DNA of 64,000 bases from Clostridium sp. N3C. Lineage in GTDB: Bacteria > Bacillota > Clostridia > Clostridiales > Clostridiaceae. This document shows, piece after piece, positions 35,855-46,273 of the stretch. The stretch's first letter is position 1, and every line of letters begins with the position of its first letter. The position numbers and the translations under genes are program-made. Below the pieces are notes generated by a model, which had not been told where the DNA came from, ran no database searches, and worked only from the letters and a program-made list of their open reading frames with translations. The stretch lies in contig NZ_FMJL01000012.1 in assembly GCF_900095445.1 (NCBI RefSeq), positions 1 to 64,000 of the forward strand, written 5' to 3'.

Positions 35855-35882
35855 GAAGGATGGCCGGCGGCCATCTTTTATT
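35855..35882 (+). terminator. Terminator after spoIIE
   Basis: A GC-rich stem of about 9 bp (AGGATGGCC/GGCCATCTT) with a GGC loop is followed by TTATT. Confidence 0.8.
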
Positions 35883-35964
35883 ATGCTTTTAACACAATAA
35901 GAAGTCATAAAGTGAGTCTTATTTTAGGAATTAAGGGACAAATTTTAAAATATATATTATAATA

Positions 35965-35995
35965 TTGACAGAATATTAAAAGTAATGGGTATAAT
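35965..35995 (+). promoter_or_regulatory. Promoter of tilS-hpt
   Basis: TTGACA and TATAAT are separated by 19 bp about 48 bp before tilS. Both hexamers are perfect but the spacer is long. Confidence 0.5.
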
Positions 35996-36042
35996 CTATT
36001 GTATTTGAAATTAATAAAGTAAGATAATTCGAGGTGTGAGCT

Positions 36043-37458
36043 TTGCTTCAAAAGGTAATTAATTATATTGACCAGTATAATATGCTCCATAATGGTGATA
36101 AGGTTATTGTGGCCCTTTCCGGTGGGCCTGATTCAATGTGTTTAGTACATATATTAAAGAAACTGCAGGAAAGGTACAATATAAAATTGTACGCAGCTCA
36201 TGTAAATCATTGCCTTCGGGGAGCAGAGGCAGATGCGGATGAAGAATATGTAAGGGGTTTTTGTAAAAATGCTAATATAGATTTTTATTCAAAAAGAATA
36301 GATATTAATGAATTGGCTAGGATTACCAATACATCTACAGAAACTGCAGGCAGAGAAGCAAGATATGCTTTTTTTAATGAGTTAAAAGAAAAGCTAGGTG
36401 CCAATTTAATAGCTTTAGCTCATAACGCCAACGATCAGGCTGAGACCATTTTGATGAGAATTATAAGAGGTACTGGTATGGAAGGCTTAAGAGGTATAAG
36501 ACCCGTTAGAGATGGAATATATATACGACCTATATTAATACTTACCAGAGAGGAAATAGAGGAGTATTGTCGTATTAACAAATTGAATCCAAGAATTGAT
36601 AAAAGCAACTTTGAAAAGATCTATAATAGAAATAAAATAAGACTGGAGTTAATTCCTTATTTACAGGAAAATTTTAATAAAGACATATTAAATACTGTTA
36701 ATAGACTTTCAGAAATAATAAGCAAGGATCAGGATTATTTAGAAGAGGTTGCAGAGAAAAAATATAAGGAGTATTGCTCAATCATAGGTGAGAAGATCGG
36801 CTTAGATCAGCAATTAATAAATGAGCATGAAGCTATTGTTACTAGAGTTATTAGAAGAGCTCTTAAAGATATAAAGGGAGATCTAAAGAATATAGAATTA
36901 GTACATATAAATGAAATTATGGAGCTTTTTTCTATGGGGACAGGTAAAATGATAACTTTACCAGAAGGGATAATAGCGGAAAAGGTATATACAGAGATTT
37001 TCTTTTATAAGAAGAAGGGTAATAATCTTAGTAATGAGCTAAAAGATGAGATTATTATTTTTGATAAGGAAAAATTTCAGCAACCTTCTATAGTTAAAGC
37101 CATTGATGGAATGAATGTAAAAATATCTCTTAGAATAGTAACAAAGGATGAAGTGGTAGATTTTTCACAAGATCCATATAAAAAGTATTTTGATTATGAT
37201 AAAATTAATAGGTATATTTCTATAAGAACAAGACAGGAGGGTGATAGATTTACACCTTATGGCATGAAGGGGAGCAAGAAATTAAAGGATTTATTTATAG
37301 ACTTAAAAATTCCAAAGGAAGAGAGAAATACATTACCATTGGTATGCTTCGATAAAGAGATAGCTTGGATAGTAGGATATAGGGTTAGTAATAAATATAT
37401 AGTTACCAAAAACACCAATTATATTTTAGAAATAAAAATTGAGAAAGGGGAAAACTAG
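36043..37458 (+). CDS. tilS: tRNA(Ile)-lysidine synthetase
   Basis: The 471-residue TilS converts the CAU anticodon wobble C of one tRNA-Ile to lysidine. The N-terminal PP-loop ATPase has VALSGGPDSM (residues 23-32), HVNHCLRGAEADADEEYV, and the ALAHNANDQAET motif. A TilS substrate-binding domain and C-terminal domain (FTPYGMKGSKKLKDLFIDLKIPKEER) follow. The TTG at 36043 is chosen behind GAGGTGTG; no ATG fits. hpt starts at the very next base after its stop, as in many Firmicutes. Confidence 0.97.
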   Translation: MLQKVINYIDQYNMLHNGDKVIVALSGGPDSMCLVHILKKLQERYNIKLYAAHVNHCLRGAEADADEEYVRGFCKNANIDFYSKRIDINELARITNTSTETAGREARYAFFNELKEKLGANLIALAHNANDQAETILMRIIRGTGMEGLRGIRPVRDGIYIRPILILTREEIEEYCRINKLNPRIDKSNFEKIYNRNKIRLELIPYLQENFNKDILNTVNRLSEIISKDQDYLEEVAEKKYKEYCSIIGEKIGLDQQLINEHEAIVTRVIRRALKDIKGDLKNIELVHINEIMELFSMGTGKMITLPEGIIAEKVYTEIFFYKKKGNNLSNELKDEIIIFDKEKFQQPSIVKAIDGMNVKISLRIVTKDEVVDFSQDPYKKYFDYDKINRYISIRTRQEGDRFTPYGMKGSKKLKDLFIDLKIPKEERNTLPLVCFDKEIAWIVGYRVSNKYIVTKNTNYILEIKIEKGEN

Positions 37459-37998
37459 ATGATAAAGGACATTAAAGAAATACTATTGGACGAGGAAAAA
37501 CTAAAAGAAAAAATTAATGAACTTGGGGCTCAAATTAGCAAAGATTATGAAAATCAGGAATTAGTACTTATTGGCGTTCTTAAAGGCTCTGTTATGTTTA
37601 TGTCAGATTTAATGAAGCGTATAACTATTCCATGTTGTATGGATTTTATGGCCGTTTCTAGTTATGGAAACTCTACTGAGACTTCAGGTGTGGTAAGAAT
37701 ACTAAAAGATTTAGACTACGACATTGAAGGAAAGGATGTACTTATAGTAGAGGATATTATAGATTCTGGTATTACTTTGAAGTATTTAATAGAGTACTTA
37801 AAGGCTAGAAAACCTAGTTCTATAGAAGTTGTATGTCTTCTAAATAAACCAGAAAGAAGAAGAGTAGATATAGATGTAAAATATCAAGGCTTTGAAGTGC
37901 CAGACAGTTTCTTGGTGGGCTATGGGCTTGATTATGCTGAAAAGTATAGAAATTTACCTTATATTGGGATACTTAAGGAAGAAGTATATCAAAAATAA
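37459..37998 (+). CDS. hpt: Hypoxanthine phosphoribosyltransferase
   Basis: A 179-residue type I phosphoribosyltransferase for purine salvage (hypoxanthine or guanine plus PRPP). It has LIGVLKGSVMFMSDL, the PRPP loop VLIVEDIIDSGITL, and the C-terminal VGYGLDYAEKYRNLPYIG typical of HPRT. It is coupled to tilS with no gap, and AAAGGGG lies inside the tilS end. Confidence 0.97.
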   Translation: MIKDIKEILLDEEKLKEKINELGAQISKDYENQELVLIGVLKGSVMFMSDLMKRITIPCCMDFMAVSSYGNSTETSGVVRILKDLDYDIEGKDVLIVEDIIDSGITLKYLIEYLKARKPSSIEVVCLLNKPERRRVDIDVKYQGFEVPDSFLVGYGLDYAEKYRNLPYIGILKEEVYQK

Positions 37999-38067
37999 TA
38001 ACTGAAGAGAAAGGTTATTGTGCTTTAATGAGCCAAAAGGGATAAGTAATTTGCTGTAATAAAATTA

Positions 38068-38096
38068 TTGTAAAGAAAATACCTATATGATACAAT
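38068..38096 (+). promoter_or_regulatory. Promoter of ftsH
   Basis: TTGTAA, a 17-bp spacer and TACAAT lie about 46 bp before the ftsH start. Confidence 0.55.
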
Positions 38097-38141
38097 TTTA
38101 TAGTATCAAATAGAATAGTATTATTGAAAGGGGGGCCAGAA

Positions 38142-39950
38142 TTGAAGAAATTATCTAGTGCAACACTCTGGCTTGTAGCATTAATAGTCATAATTTTAGT
38201 AGCAGTTGCCGTAGTGGGTGAAAGCAAGAGCTCCAACACATTAACTGTTAACGAGTTCGAAAAGGCGTATAAGGAAGAAAAACTTAAATCTATGGAGATT
38301 TCTGAAGATAGAATGATCGTAACCGGCCTGCTGAAAGATAATAGAACTTATCAAGCAGTAGTACCATATGAAAGATTGCTTCAAATAATAGAAAAATACC
38401 CTGATGTAAATGATATACAGGAAACATATATAAAACCAACTAGTGTTCCATTTTGGATACAATATCTACCTACAATATTACTTATCGTTATGTTAGTGGC
38501 ATTTTGGTTTTTATTTATGCAGCAGTCCCAAGGTGGTGGAGCTGGCCGCGGAGTGATGAACTTTGGAAAGAGTAGAGCCAAGATGGCTTCTCCAGACAAA
38601 AAGAAAGTGACTTTCGCAGATGTGGCTGGAGCTGATGAAGAAAAAGCAGAATTAGCTGAAATTGTAGATTTCTTAAAGAATCCTAAAAAGTATACTGATA
38701 TGGGTGCCAGAATACCTAAGGGGGTACTTTTAGTAGGACCACCAGGAACTGGTAAGACTTTGTTGGCAAAGGCAGTATCAGGAGAAGCAGGTGTTCCTTT
38801 CTTTAGTATATCTGGTTCTGACTTTGTGGAAATGTTCGTTGGTGTTGGTGCATCAAGGGTAAGAGACTTGTTTGAGCAGGCAAAGAAGCATCCTTCAAGT
38901 ATAGTATTCATCGATGAAATTGACGCAGTAGGTAGACAAAGAGGTGCTGGTTTAGGTGGCGGACATGATGAAAGAGAACAGACACTAAATCAATTATTAG
39001 TTGAAATGGATGGGTTTGGTGTAAATGAGGGCATAATTATTATAGCTGCTACTAATAGACCAGACATACTTGATCCAGCTTTATTAAGACCAGGTAGATT
39101 TGACAGACAAATTGTTGTAGCTGCTCCAGATGTTAAAGGTAGAGAAGAGATCTTAAAAGTTCACTCAAGAAATAAAAAGCTTGAGAATGATATAAGATTA
39201 GATGTTTTAGCTAAGAGTACTTCAGGATTTACTGGGGCAGATTTAGAGAATTTGATGAATGAAGCTGCATTATTAGCAGTTAGAAACAATAAAAAATCAA
39301 TAGGTCAAGCAGAGTTAGAAGAAGCTGTAACAAGAGTTGTAGCAGGACCAGAAAAGAAGAGCAGAGTTATTCATGAGTATGATAAAAAGATTACTGCTTA
39401 CCATGAGGCAGGTCATGCCATTGTAGCAAAGCTTCTACCTAATGCGGACCCTGTTCACCAAATAAGCATAATTCCAAGAGGAATGGCTGCAGGATATACT
39501 ATGAGCCTTCCTAAGGATGATAAGACCCATGTTTCCAAAGGCTATCTTTTAGACCAGATGGTAGTTTTACTTGGTGGTAGGGCTGCAGAAAAATTAGCTT
39601 TAGAGGACATTTGTACTGGAGCTCAAAACGATATAGAAAGAGCAACAGCCATAGCTAGAAAGATGGTTATGGAATATGGTATGAGTGATGAAATAGGACC
39701 TATGTCCTTAGGAACAGACCAAAATGAAGTTTTCTTAGGAAGAGACATTGGTAGAGGAAGAAACTTTAGTGAAGAGGTTGCTTCAGTTGTTGACAGAGAA
39801 ATTAAGAAACTTATTGATGATTCCTATAATAAAGCTCTAAAGCTATTGGAAGAAAATATGAATAAACTTCATGCGGTTGCACAAGCCTTACTTGAAAAAG
39901 AAAAGCTTGAAGCAAACGAATTTGAAGAAATATATAATGCTACAGTTTAA
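38142..39950 (+). CDS. ftsH: Membrane ATP-dependent zinc metalloprotease
   Basis: A 602-residue FtsH. Two membrane helices (about residues 6-26 and 105-125) flank an extracytoplasmic loop. An AAA+ domain with GPPGTGKT, Walker [12 protein letters not shown] and the second-region [19 protein letters not shown] follows, then the HEAGH zinc protease site. It degrades misfolded membrane and regulatory proteins. The TTG at 38142 is preferred because AAGGGGGG lies just upstream; an in-frame TTG at 38124 would place that site inside the gene. It follows hpt as in Bacillus. Confidence 0.97.
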   Translation: MKKLSSATLWLVALIVIILVAVAVVGESKSSNTLTVNEFEKAYKEEKLKSMEISEDRMIVTGLLKDNRTYQAVVPYERLLQIIEKYPDVNDIQETYIKPTSVPFWIQYLPTILLIVMLVAFWFLFMQQSQGGGAGRGVMNFGKSRAKMASPDKKKVTFADVAGADEEKAELAEIVDFLKNPKKYTDMGARIPKGVLLVGPPGTGKTLLAKAVSGEAGVPFFSISGSDFVEMFVGVGASRVRDLFEQAKKHPSSIVFIDEIDAVGRQRGAGLGGGHDEREQTLNQLLVEMDGFGVNEGIIIIAATNRPDILDPALLRPGRFDRQIVVAAPDVKGREEILKVHSRNKKLENDIRLDVLAKSTSGFTGADLENLMNEAALLAVRNNKKSIGQAELEEAVTRVVAGPEKKSRVIHEYDKKITAYHEAGHAIVAKLLPNADPVHQISIIPRGMAAGYTMSLPKDDKTHVSKGYLLDQMVVLLGGRAAEKLALEDICTGAQNDIERATAIARKMVMEYGMSDEIGPMSLGTDQNEVFLGRDIGRGRNFSEEVASVVDREIKKLIDDSYNKALKLLEENMNKLHAVAQALLEKEKLEANEFEEIYNATV

Positions 39951-39975
39951 GGATGACGAAAGTCATCCTTATTCT
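39948..39975 (+). terminator. Short hairpin after ftsH
   Basis: AAGGATGAC/GTCATCCTT around a GAAA loop overlaps the ftsH stop. The U tract is poor (ATTCT), so it may only partly terminate before fhs. Confidence 0.5.
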
Positions 39976-39995
39976 ATAAGGAGGGGGAATTCTTA

Positions 39996-41666
39996 ATGAA
40001 AAGCGATATAGAAATTGCACAAAGTGCATCTATGGACAAAATAGTAAATATAGCTGAAAGAATAGGCCTTACAGAAGATGACATTGACTTATATGGAAAA
40101 TACAAATGTAAAATTAACTTAGAAGTGTTAGAGAAAAAGAAAGAAAGACCTGATGGAAAGCTTATACTTGTTACTGCTATTAATCCTACTCCTGCAGGAG
40201 AAGGAAAATCTACAGTTACAGTTGGACTTGGGCAAGCATTGTGTAAATTGGGGAAAAATGCAATTATAGCTTTAAGAGAACCTTCTTTAGGTCCTGTATT
40301 TGGTGTGAAGGGAGGAGCTGCTGGTGGAGGATACTCACAGGTAGTTCCTATGGAAGATATAAATCTACATTTTACTGGCGATTTTCATGCTATCACCGCA
40401 GCTAATAATTTATTATGTGCAGCTATAGACAATCATATTCATCAAGGAAACGCCTTGGATATTGACGCAAGAAGAATTACCTTTAAAAGAGTAATGGACA
40501 TGAACGATAGAGCCTTAAGACAAACGGTTGTTGGTTTAGGAGGCAAGATTAATGGATTTCCAAGAGAAGATGGTTTCATGATTACAGTAGCCTCAGAAAT
40601 TATGGCTATTCTTTGCTTGGCAAAGGATTTGATGGATTTAAAAGAGAGATTTGCCAATATTATTGTAGCTTATAATACTAAAGGGGAGCCTATATATTGT
40701 AGAGATCTAAAGGTAGAAGGTGCTATGGCTCTATTGATGAAAGATGCCATAAAACCTAATCTAGTGCAGACTCTAGAACATACACCAGCTATTATTCATG
40801 GAGGTCCTTTTGCTAATATAGCTCATGGTTGCAATAGTATAATAGCTACTAAAATTGCTCTAAAGCTTGGAGATTATGTAGTTACAGAAGCAGGTTTTGG
40901 TGCTGATTTAGGTGCTGAGAAGTTCTTAGATATTAAGTGCCGTTTTGGTGGATTAGTTCCAAATTGTGTTGTTATAGTAGCTACAATCAGAGCCTTAAAA
41001 CATCATGGTGGAGTAAAGAAAGAAAATTTAAATGTTCCAGATGTGGATGCTTTAGCTAGAGGGGTGGAAAACTTACATAAGCAAATAGAAAACATTCAAA
41101 AGTATGGAATTACTCCAGTAGTAGCTATTAATAAATTTGTTACCGATAGTGAAGAAGAAATTAAATTTATTGAAGAATTTTGTAACTCTTTAGGAGTAAA
41201 GGTTGCTCTTGCAGAAGTTTGGGAAAAGGGAGGAGATGGAGGTATTGACTTAGCAAAGGCAGTACTAGATGTAGTAGAAAACACTGTTCCTAATTTCAAA
41301 TATTTGTATGATGACAAATTAAGCATTAAAGAAAAAATGAACATTATAGCTAAAGAAATATATGGTGCTTCTGAAGTAAGATATAGCAAGAATGCAGAAA
41401 AGCAGATAGAAAGCTTGGAAGCTCTTAACTTAGATAAGAAGCCTATCTGTGTAGCTAAAACTCAGTATTCTTTATCTGACAACCCACAGCTTCTTGGAAG
41501 ACCAGAAGGATTCATTGTAAATGTACAAGAGGTAAGAGTTTCTAACGGTGCAGGTTTTATTGTAGTTTTAACTGGTGATATAATGACTATGCCAGGACTA
41601 CCAAAGGTGCCTGCAGCAGAAAAAATGGATATATTACCGGATGGATCAATTGTAGGATTATTCTAA
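39996..41666 (+). CDS. fhs: Formate--tetrahydrofolate ligase
   Basis: The 556-residue enzyme joins formate to tetrahydrofolate with ATP, feeding one-carbon metabolism and, in acetogens, the methyl branch of the Wood-Ljungdahl pathway. The P-loop-like [45 protein letters not shown] and the long C-terminal [26 protein letters not shown] are diagnostic. The length is standard. It lies 45 bp after ftsH with a strong GGAGGGGG site. Confidence 0.98.
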   Translation: MKSDIEIAQSASMDKIVNIAERIGLTEDDIDLYGKYKCKINLEVLEKKKERPDGKLILVTAINPTPAGEGKSTVTVGLGQALCKLGKNAIIALREPSLGPVFGVKGGAAGGGYSQVVPMEDINLHFTGDFHAITAANNLLCAAIDNHIHQGNALDIDARRITFKRVMDMNDRALRQTVVGLGGKINGFPREDGFMITVASEIMAILCLAKDLMDLKERFANIIVAYNTKGEPIYCRDLKVEGAMALLMKDAIKPNLVQTLEHTPAIIHGGPFANIAHGCNSIIATKIALKLGDYVVTEAGFGADLGAEKFLDIKCRFGGLVPNCVVIVATIRALKHHGGVKKENLNVPDVDALARGVENLHKQIENIQKYGITPVVAINKFVTDSEEEIKFIEEFCNSLGVKVALAEVWEKGGDGGIDLAKAVLDVVENTVPNFKYLYDDKLSIKEKMNIIAKEIYGASEVRYSKNAEKQIESLEALNLDKKPICVAKTQYSLSDNPQLLGRPEGFIVNVQEVRVSNGAGFIVVLTGDIMTMPGLPKVPAAEKMDILPDGSIVGLF

Positions 41667-41682
41667 TTCTTATCCACCAATA

Positions 41683-41718
41683 TTTAACCTTGTATAGGAT
41701 ATTCTATACAAGGTTAAA
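41683..41718 (+). terminator. Hairpin after fhs
   Basis: A 15-bp perfect stem (TTTAACCTTGTATAG with its complement) is followed by an A/T-rich tract lacking a clean U run. Confidence 0.6.
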
Positions 41719-41831
41719 TTATTTATAATAATTTTTTTATTAACATAAGTTTTACTAAATACACAAATGATCTTGCTTGTGTTAATATTGTAAGTGTATC
41801 ACTTATGAAGTTAAACTAGGAGGGGATATAT

Positions 41832-43307
41832 ATGGAGGGCTTTGAAGAGTTAAACTTAAGAAGATCCATGATAAACTCTATAGAAAGCTCTGAGGAAGCA
41901 GGAGAACAGTACAAAAAGTCCGTTGCTAGAAAAAGGATTGAAAAGCTGTTGGATGAAAACTCCTTTGTAGAGATAGGTTCCCTATCTCAGAAGAAGGGAG
42001 TAGGGGTAATAACCGGTTATGGAACTATTAACAATAGATTAGTATATGTGTATAGTCAAGATGCAGCTAAAAGTGGAGCTGTTATGAATAAAAGAAATTG
42101 TGAGAAGATATTAAACATATTAAAGCTTTCTCTAAAAATGGGTGCCCCTGTGATTCAAATTTTAGATTCTGTTGGGGGAGATATAGAGGAAGGTATGCAG
42201 CTATTATCTTATTATAGCTCTATATTTAATGTTCAGACTAAGCTAAGCGGTGTAGTGCCTCAAATTTCCGTAGTTTGTGGAGCATGTATAGGGGCCGCCG
42301 CTTTATCAGCTTGTATAAGTGATGTTGTAATTATGACAAAGGAAGCAGAATTAGCCCTTAATTCTAAAGAGAGAATTGAAAGAGTTAGCGGTACATATTC
42401 TGATTTATATACTTATGCCAAGGGTGGAGCTACAGGAAAAAGTGGTAGTGCTGAAATGGTAGTTGAAACAGATGCAGAAGCATTAGAGATGGTAAGAAGT
42501 GTTTTATCTTATTTGCCTCAAAATAATTATCAAGTTCCAAGTTTTCAAGTTATGCAGGCAGAAGAAAGTGTTAGTGATGAAATAGATAGTATATATTTAT
42601 CTGGAAAGCTTAGCTATAAAGAGTTGTTGGAGTATATTGCAGACAAGGACAGTATATTAGAAATTGATAATAAGATGGGTACAAAGATATATACTGGCTT
42701 TGTTAAATTGAGAGGATTAAGCTTAGGTGTTATAGCAAGTAAAGATTTAGAAGATGGCTATATTAGTATTAAAGATTGCGAGAAAGTTACGAGATTTGTA
42801 AAAATTTGTGATGCTTTTAACATATCCATACTATCTATAGCAAATTGCAAGGGATTTTTGCCTAATCATCAGGAAGAAGCTAAAGGGGAAGTGCTATATG
42901 CTTCTAGACTTTTATATGCTTTAGCACAAGCCTCTGTTCCAAAGGTAGCTCTAATTATGGGTAATTCTATAGGTTTAGGTCATATTGTTTTTGGCAGTAA
43001 AGTGAATTTTGATATTTCTCTTGCCTTGCCAAATTCTAAAATAACAGTGGCAGAGCCTTCAGAAATAGTAAAAGAGCTTTATAGAGAAGAAATTGTTTCT
43101 GCAGATAATCCAAAGGAGAAGGAAAAGCAGTTACTCCATCAATATTTATTAGGGGAAGCAACTCCCTTTAAGGCTGTAGAAGAAGGGATTATAGATGATA
43201 TTATCAAACCTTCAGAAACTAGGATTACTTTGATAAAAATCTTTGATATGCTTCAAAGCAAGAGAGAATTAAAGCCTCACAGAAAGCACGAAAGCGGCTT
43301 GATATAG
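41832..43307 (+). CDS. Divergent carboxyltransferase (MmdA/acyl-CoA carboxylase alpha type)
   Basis: This 491-residue protein has the two-lobed crotonase-like carboxyltransferase fold of methylmalonyl-CoA decarboxylase alpha and propionyl-CoA carboxylase beta subunits. The fold landmarks are GAPVIQILDS, SGVVPQISVVCGACIGAAAL and, in the second lobe, GFLPNHQEEAKGEVLYASRLLYALAQASVPKVALI. Active-site segments differ from the family. DSGGARIQEG becomes DSVGGDIEEG, PGTDQE becomes PNHQEE, and GGAY becomes GLGH. Together with the OadG-like and biotin carrier genes downstream it forms a three-subunit set, but no membrane beta subunit is present. The acyl substrate is unknown. Confidence 0.82.
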   Translation: MEGFEELNLRRSMINSIESSEEAGEQYKKSVARKRIEKLLDENSFVEIGSLSQKKGVGVITGYGTINNRLVYVYSQDAAKSGAVMNKRNCEKILNILKLSLKMGAPVIQILDSVGGDIEEGMQLLSYYSSIFNVQTKLSGVVPQISVVCGACIGAAALSACISDVVIMTKEAELALNSKERIERVSGTYSDLYTYAKGGATGKSGSAEMVVETDAEALEMVRSVLSYLPQNNYQVPSFQVMQAEESVSDEIDSIYLSGKLSYKELLEYIADKDSILEIDNKMGTKIYTGFVKLRGLSLGVIASKDLEDGYISIKDCEKVTRFVKICDAFNISILSIANCKGFLPNHQEEAKGEVLYASRLLYALAQASVPKVALIMGNSIGLGHIVFGSKVNFDISLALPNSKITVAEPSEIVKELYREEIVSADNPKEKEKQLLHQYLLGEATPFKAVEEGIIDDIIKPSETRITLIKIFDMLQSKRELKPHRKHESGLI

Positions 43308-43322
43308 AATGGGGGCCTTAAA

Positions 43323-43670
43323 ATGATAGAACTAATTCAAGAAAATTTGATCTTTGTAATAATTTCCATATTGGCTATTTTAGCTTTGCTTATTATAGCT
43401 ACTATTTCTATGGCAATTAAGCTAAATAATATAAAAGCTGAAAAAGAGCAGGAAAAGGAACAAGCTTTAGATAGGGCGGAAGTATCTTTAGATATCAGTA
43501 CTTCTGATAAAAAAGGCTATGAAGAAGCTGAAGAGGAAGAAGTAGTGGCGGCTATTATAGCAGCTATTTGTGCCTATAGTGGAATGTCAGCTAATGAGTT
43601 TACTATAAAATCTATAAAAATAATAAACAGTGGTAATTCGGAATGGAGAAGACAGGGGCTGATACCTTAG
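43323..43670 (+). CDS. OadG-like small membrane subunit of a sodium-pump decarboxylase
   Basis: A 115-residue protein with one N-terminal membrane helix (about residues 10-32), an acidic and Lys-rich linker, and the C-terminal EEEEVVAAIIAAICAYSGMSANEFTIKSIK...WRRQGL pattern of OadG/MmdD subunits. These anchor and assemble the carboxyltransferase and membrane parts of Na+-pumping decarboxylases. It sits between the carboxyltransferase and biotin carrier genes, 15 bp after the former. Confidence 0.85.
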   Translation: MIELIQENLIFVIISILAILALLIIATISMAIKLNNIKAEKEQEKEQALDRAEVSLDISTSDKKGYEEAEEEEVVAAIIAAICAYSGMSANEFTIKSIKIINSGNSEWRRQGLIP

Positions 43671-43748
43671 ATTTTTCTATTACTTGGCTTTGGAAAGATT
43701 ATACATTTGGATAATATCAATTAAAATCATACATGGGAGGATTTTTAT

Positions 43749-44159
43749 ATGAAGAAATACTATGTTACTGTAAACGGCAAGAAATATGCTGTTGAAGTAG
43801 AAGAGGTAAAGGGCGATTTAGTAATACCGGAAACCTCGAAGGTAAGTGCCAATACAGAAAAGCTTATAGATAATACAGAGATTCAGACTAAAGTTGAGGA
43901 ACCTAAAGTTGTAGAAAGTACTGTAGTATCAAAGGAGCCTGTAGAAGGAGAAAAAATAGAATGCCCAATGCCAGGAACCATTATTAGAATACCTGCTACG
44001 GAAGGAAGTAGCCTTAAGAAAGGCGATGTAATTATGATTTTAGAAGCTATGAAAATGGAAAATGAGATTATGGCACCTAGAGACTGTAAAGTTCTTAGTA
44101 TAAATGTTGCAAAAGGTGAGCAGGTTAATACAGGGGATATATTAGCAGTGATAGAGTAA
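43749..44159 (+). CDS. Biotin carboxyl carrier protein
   Basis: A 136-residue protein. A short N-terminal domain (MKKYYVTVNGKKYAVEVEE) and an acidic linker lead to a biotinyl domain starting ECPMPGTIIRI, with biotinylation Lys102 in EAMKME. It should carry the carboxyl group for the carboxyltransferase encoded two genes upstream. Its size and linker resemble the gamma/carrier subunits of Na+-pumping decarboxylases. GGGAGGA precedes the ATG. Confidence 0.9.
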   Translation: MKKYYVTVNGKKYAVEVEEVKGDLVIPETSKVSANTEKLIDNTEIQTKVEEPKVVESTVVSKEPVEGEKIECPMPGTIIRIPATEGSSLKKGDVIMILEAMKMENEIMAPRDCKVLSINVAKGEQVNTGDILAVIE

Positions 44160-44171
44160 ATTCTTGGTGCC

Positions 44172-44199
44172 TTGACAAATGCAAATTAGTTGATAAAAT
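44172..44199 (+). promoter_or_regulatory. Promoter of coaX-dus
   Basis: TTGACA, a 16-bp spacer and TAAAAT. The same arrangement occurs before the glyS T-box. Transcription would start just before a hairpin at 44221-44254. Confidence 0.5.
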
Positions 44200-44220
44200 T
44201 ATATTGTTTAGGCAATAGGA

Positions 44221-44254
44221 AATTTAAAAGCAGCTAAGAGGCTGCTTTTAAATT
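44221..44254 (+). repeat. Perfect hairpin immediately upstream of the coaX ribosome site
   Basis: A 14-bp perfect stem (AATTTAAAAGCAGC with its complement) and a TAAGAG loop lie between the likely promoter and the coaX Shine-Dalgarno. No U run follows. It could terminate the upstream biotin carrier transcript or shape the coaX leader. Confidence 0.6.
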
Positions 44255-44275
44255 ATATTAAGGGCGGTGTTATAC

Positions 44276-45055
44276 ATGATATTTGTTGTAGATGTTGGAA
44301 ATACTAATATTGTACTTGGTGTTTATAAGGAAAAGAATCTTTTAGTAGATTGGAGATTATCAACAGATTCAGGAAGAACAGCAGATGAATATGGTGTTAT
44401 GGTTGGACATCTTTTTCACATGAATAATCTAAATATTTCCGATGTAGAAGGAGTAATAATATCATCTGTTGTACCAAATATAATGTATAGTTTGGAACAT
44501 ATGATTTGGAAGTATTTTAATTTAAAACCTATGGTAGTTGGACCAGGAGTGAAAACTGGCATCAACATTAAATATGATAATCCTAAAGAGGTAGGAGCAG
44601 ATAGGATAGTTAATGCAGTGGCCGCTCGTGAAATTTATAGAAAACCTTTAGTGATTATTGATTTTGGAACAGCTACTACTTTTTGTGCTGTTACAAAGAG
44701 CGGTGATTATCTTGGAGGGGCAATATGTCCTGGGTTAAAGATATCAGCAGAAGCCCTTTATGAAAGAGCTGCTAAACTTCCTAGAGTAGAAATAATACAA
44801 CCGCCAACAGTTATTGCTAGAAATACTGTTACTAGTATGCAGGCTGGTTTAGTTTATGGATACACAGGGCAAGTTGATTATATTGTAGAAAAAATGAAAA
44901 TGGAAATGCAAGAATATGATAAGGAATCTCCCCTAGTAGTTGCAACAGGAGGATTGGCAAAGCTTATAGCAAAAGGTTCTAAGTATATAGATATAGTAAA
45001 TCCTGATCTCACATTGGAAGGATTAAGAATAATATACGAAAAAAATAAGGAGTAG
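44276..45055 (+). CDS. coaX: Type III pantothenate kinase
   Basis: A 259-residue CoaX that phosphorylates pantothenate in the first step of CoA synthesis. It is an ASKHA-fold enzyme with [13 protein letters not shown] at the N terminus, [11 protein letters not shown], and the second phosphate motif IDFGTATTF. The ATG at 44276 starts at the canonical [10 protein letters not shown] and follows AGGGCGGTG; a GTG at 44267 overlaps that site. The dus gene begins 5 bp after its stop. In B. subtilis the gene (yacB) is also near ftsH. Confidence 0.96.
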   Translation: MIFVVDVGNTNIVLGVYKEKNLLVDWRLSTDSGRTADEYGVMVGHLFHMNNLNISDVEGVIISSVVPNIMYSLEHMIWKYFNLKPMVVGPGVKTGINIKYDNPKEVGADRIVNAVAAREIYRKPLVIIDFGTATTFCAVTKSGDYLGGAICPGLKISAEALYERAAKLPRVEIIQPPTVIARNTVTSMQAGLVYGYTGQVDYIVEKMKMEMQEYDKESPLVVATGGLAKLIAKGSKYIDIVNPDLTLEGLRIIYEKNKE

Positions 45056-45060
45056 ATAAC

Positions 45061-46032
45061 TTGTTCAGGATATCTAATCTAACATTTAATAATAATGTTT
45101 TTTTGGCACCAATGGCTGGATTTACAGATATAGCTTTTAGAGGACTGTGCAAGGAAATGGGCTGTGGTTTAGTTTATAGTGAAATGGTTAGTGCTAAAGC
45201 TTTATTTTATGGAAGCGACAATACGGAGAGCTTATTAAAAACTTCAGAGGAAGAAAGACCAATTGCGGTGCAGGTTTTTGGTAATGATCCTTATATTATG
45301 GCTAAGGTTTGTGAGAGATTCAATGAGGATGATAGTTTTTGTCTAGTAGATATTAATATGGGGTGTCCTGCTCCTAAAATAGTGAAAAACGGTGAAGGTT
45401 CTGCCTTGATGAAAAATCCAAAATTGGCAGCAGAAATTGTAAGAGAAGTAAAAAAAGCATCTACTAAGCCTGTAACGGTAAAGTTTAGAAAAGGTTTTAC
45501 CGATGATAATATTAATGCTGTTGACTTTGCTAAGGTTTTAGAGGAAGCTGGTGCCGATGCTCTCACAATACATGGTAGAACCCGTCAGCAAATGTATGAA
45601 GGTAGGGCTGATTGGGATATAATAGCTAGAGTTAAAGAAGCTGTGACAATTCCTGTTATAGGAAACGGTGATGTGAAAACTGTTGAGGATGCTAAACTAA
45701 TAACTGAAATTTCAAGCTGTGATGGTATTATGATTGGTCGTGGAAGTTTAGGAAATCCATGGATCTTTAAGCAAATAGAAGAGGCGCTTAATAACAAGCC
45801 TATCACTTGTCCGGATTGGGGACAAAAATTAGATTTATGTATACGGCATTATATGTTGGCATTGAAGTATCATGGAGAATATAAAGCGGTAAGAGAGATG
45901 AGAAAGCATCTTGCCTGGTACATAAAAGGAATGCCAAATTGCACAGAGGTAAAGAACGCTATAAATTTAGAAAATGACAGTGAAAAGGTTGTAGAAATAT
46001 TACGTAATTATAAAGAGCAAATTTTGTCGTAA
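45061..46032 (+). CDS. dus: tRNA-dihydrouridine synthase (DusB type)
   Basis: A 323-residue FMN enzyme that reduces uridines in the tRNA D loop. It has [12 protein letters not shown], the catalytic Cys in [25 protein letters not shown], the histidine in [19 protein letters not shown], and IGNGDVKT with [12 protein letters not shown]. The TTG start at 45061 is placed behind AAGGAG. It is tightly linked to coaX, as in many Firmicutes. Confidence 0.96.
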   Translation: MFRISNLTFNNNVFLAPMAGFTDIAFRGLCKEMGCGLVYSEMVSAKALFYGSDNTESLLKTSEEERPIAVQVFGNDPYIMAKVCERFNEDDSFCLVDINMGCPAPKIVKNGEGSALMKNPKLAAEIVREVKKASTKPVTVKFRKGFTDDNINAVDFAKVLEEAGADALTIHGRTRQQMYEGRADWDIIARVKEAVTIPVIGNGDVKTVEDAKLITEISSCDGIMIGRGSLGNPWIFKQIEEALNNKPITCPDWGQKLDLCIRHYMLALKYHGEYKAVREMRKHLAWYIKGMPNCTEVKNAINLENDSEKVVEILRNYKEQILS

Positions 46033-46130
46033 GCTATAAGTGTATATTTTATATTTGTAGGAATAAGTTTAATAATTTGTGTAAATATATAATAAACTAT
46101 AATAATATAGTTTTGATATTCTAGTATAGG

Positions 46131-46160
46131 TTGACAATGATTGCTTTGCTGATTTATAAT
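46131..46160 (+). promoter_or_regulatory. Promoter of greA-lysS
   Basis: A perfect TTGACA and a perfect TATAAT with an 18-bp spacer, about 114 bp before greA. Confidence 0.75.
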
Positions 46161-46273
46161 AACTTTTAAACAATTAAAAGGAGTAAATTGGTAAACTTTT
46201 GTTTATAAATAGTATTAATTCTTTTTTGTGTGAATAATGATTTAGTAGTTATAATTATAAAGGGGAGAAAGAA

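Noticed and set aside
38381-38911. 176-residue minus-strand frame
   Set aside because: It lies inside ftsH and has a Ser/Pro-rich antisense composition.
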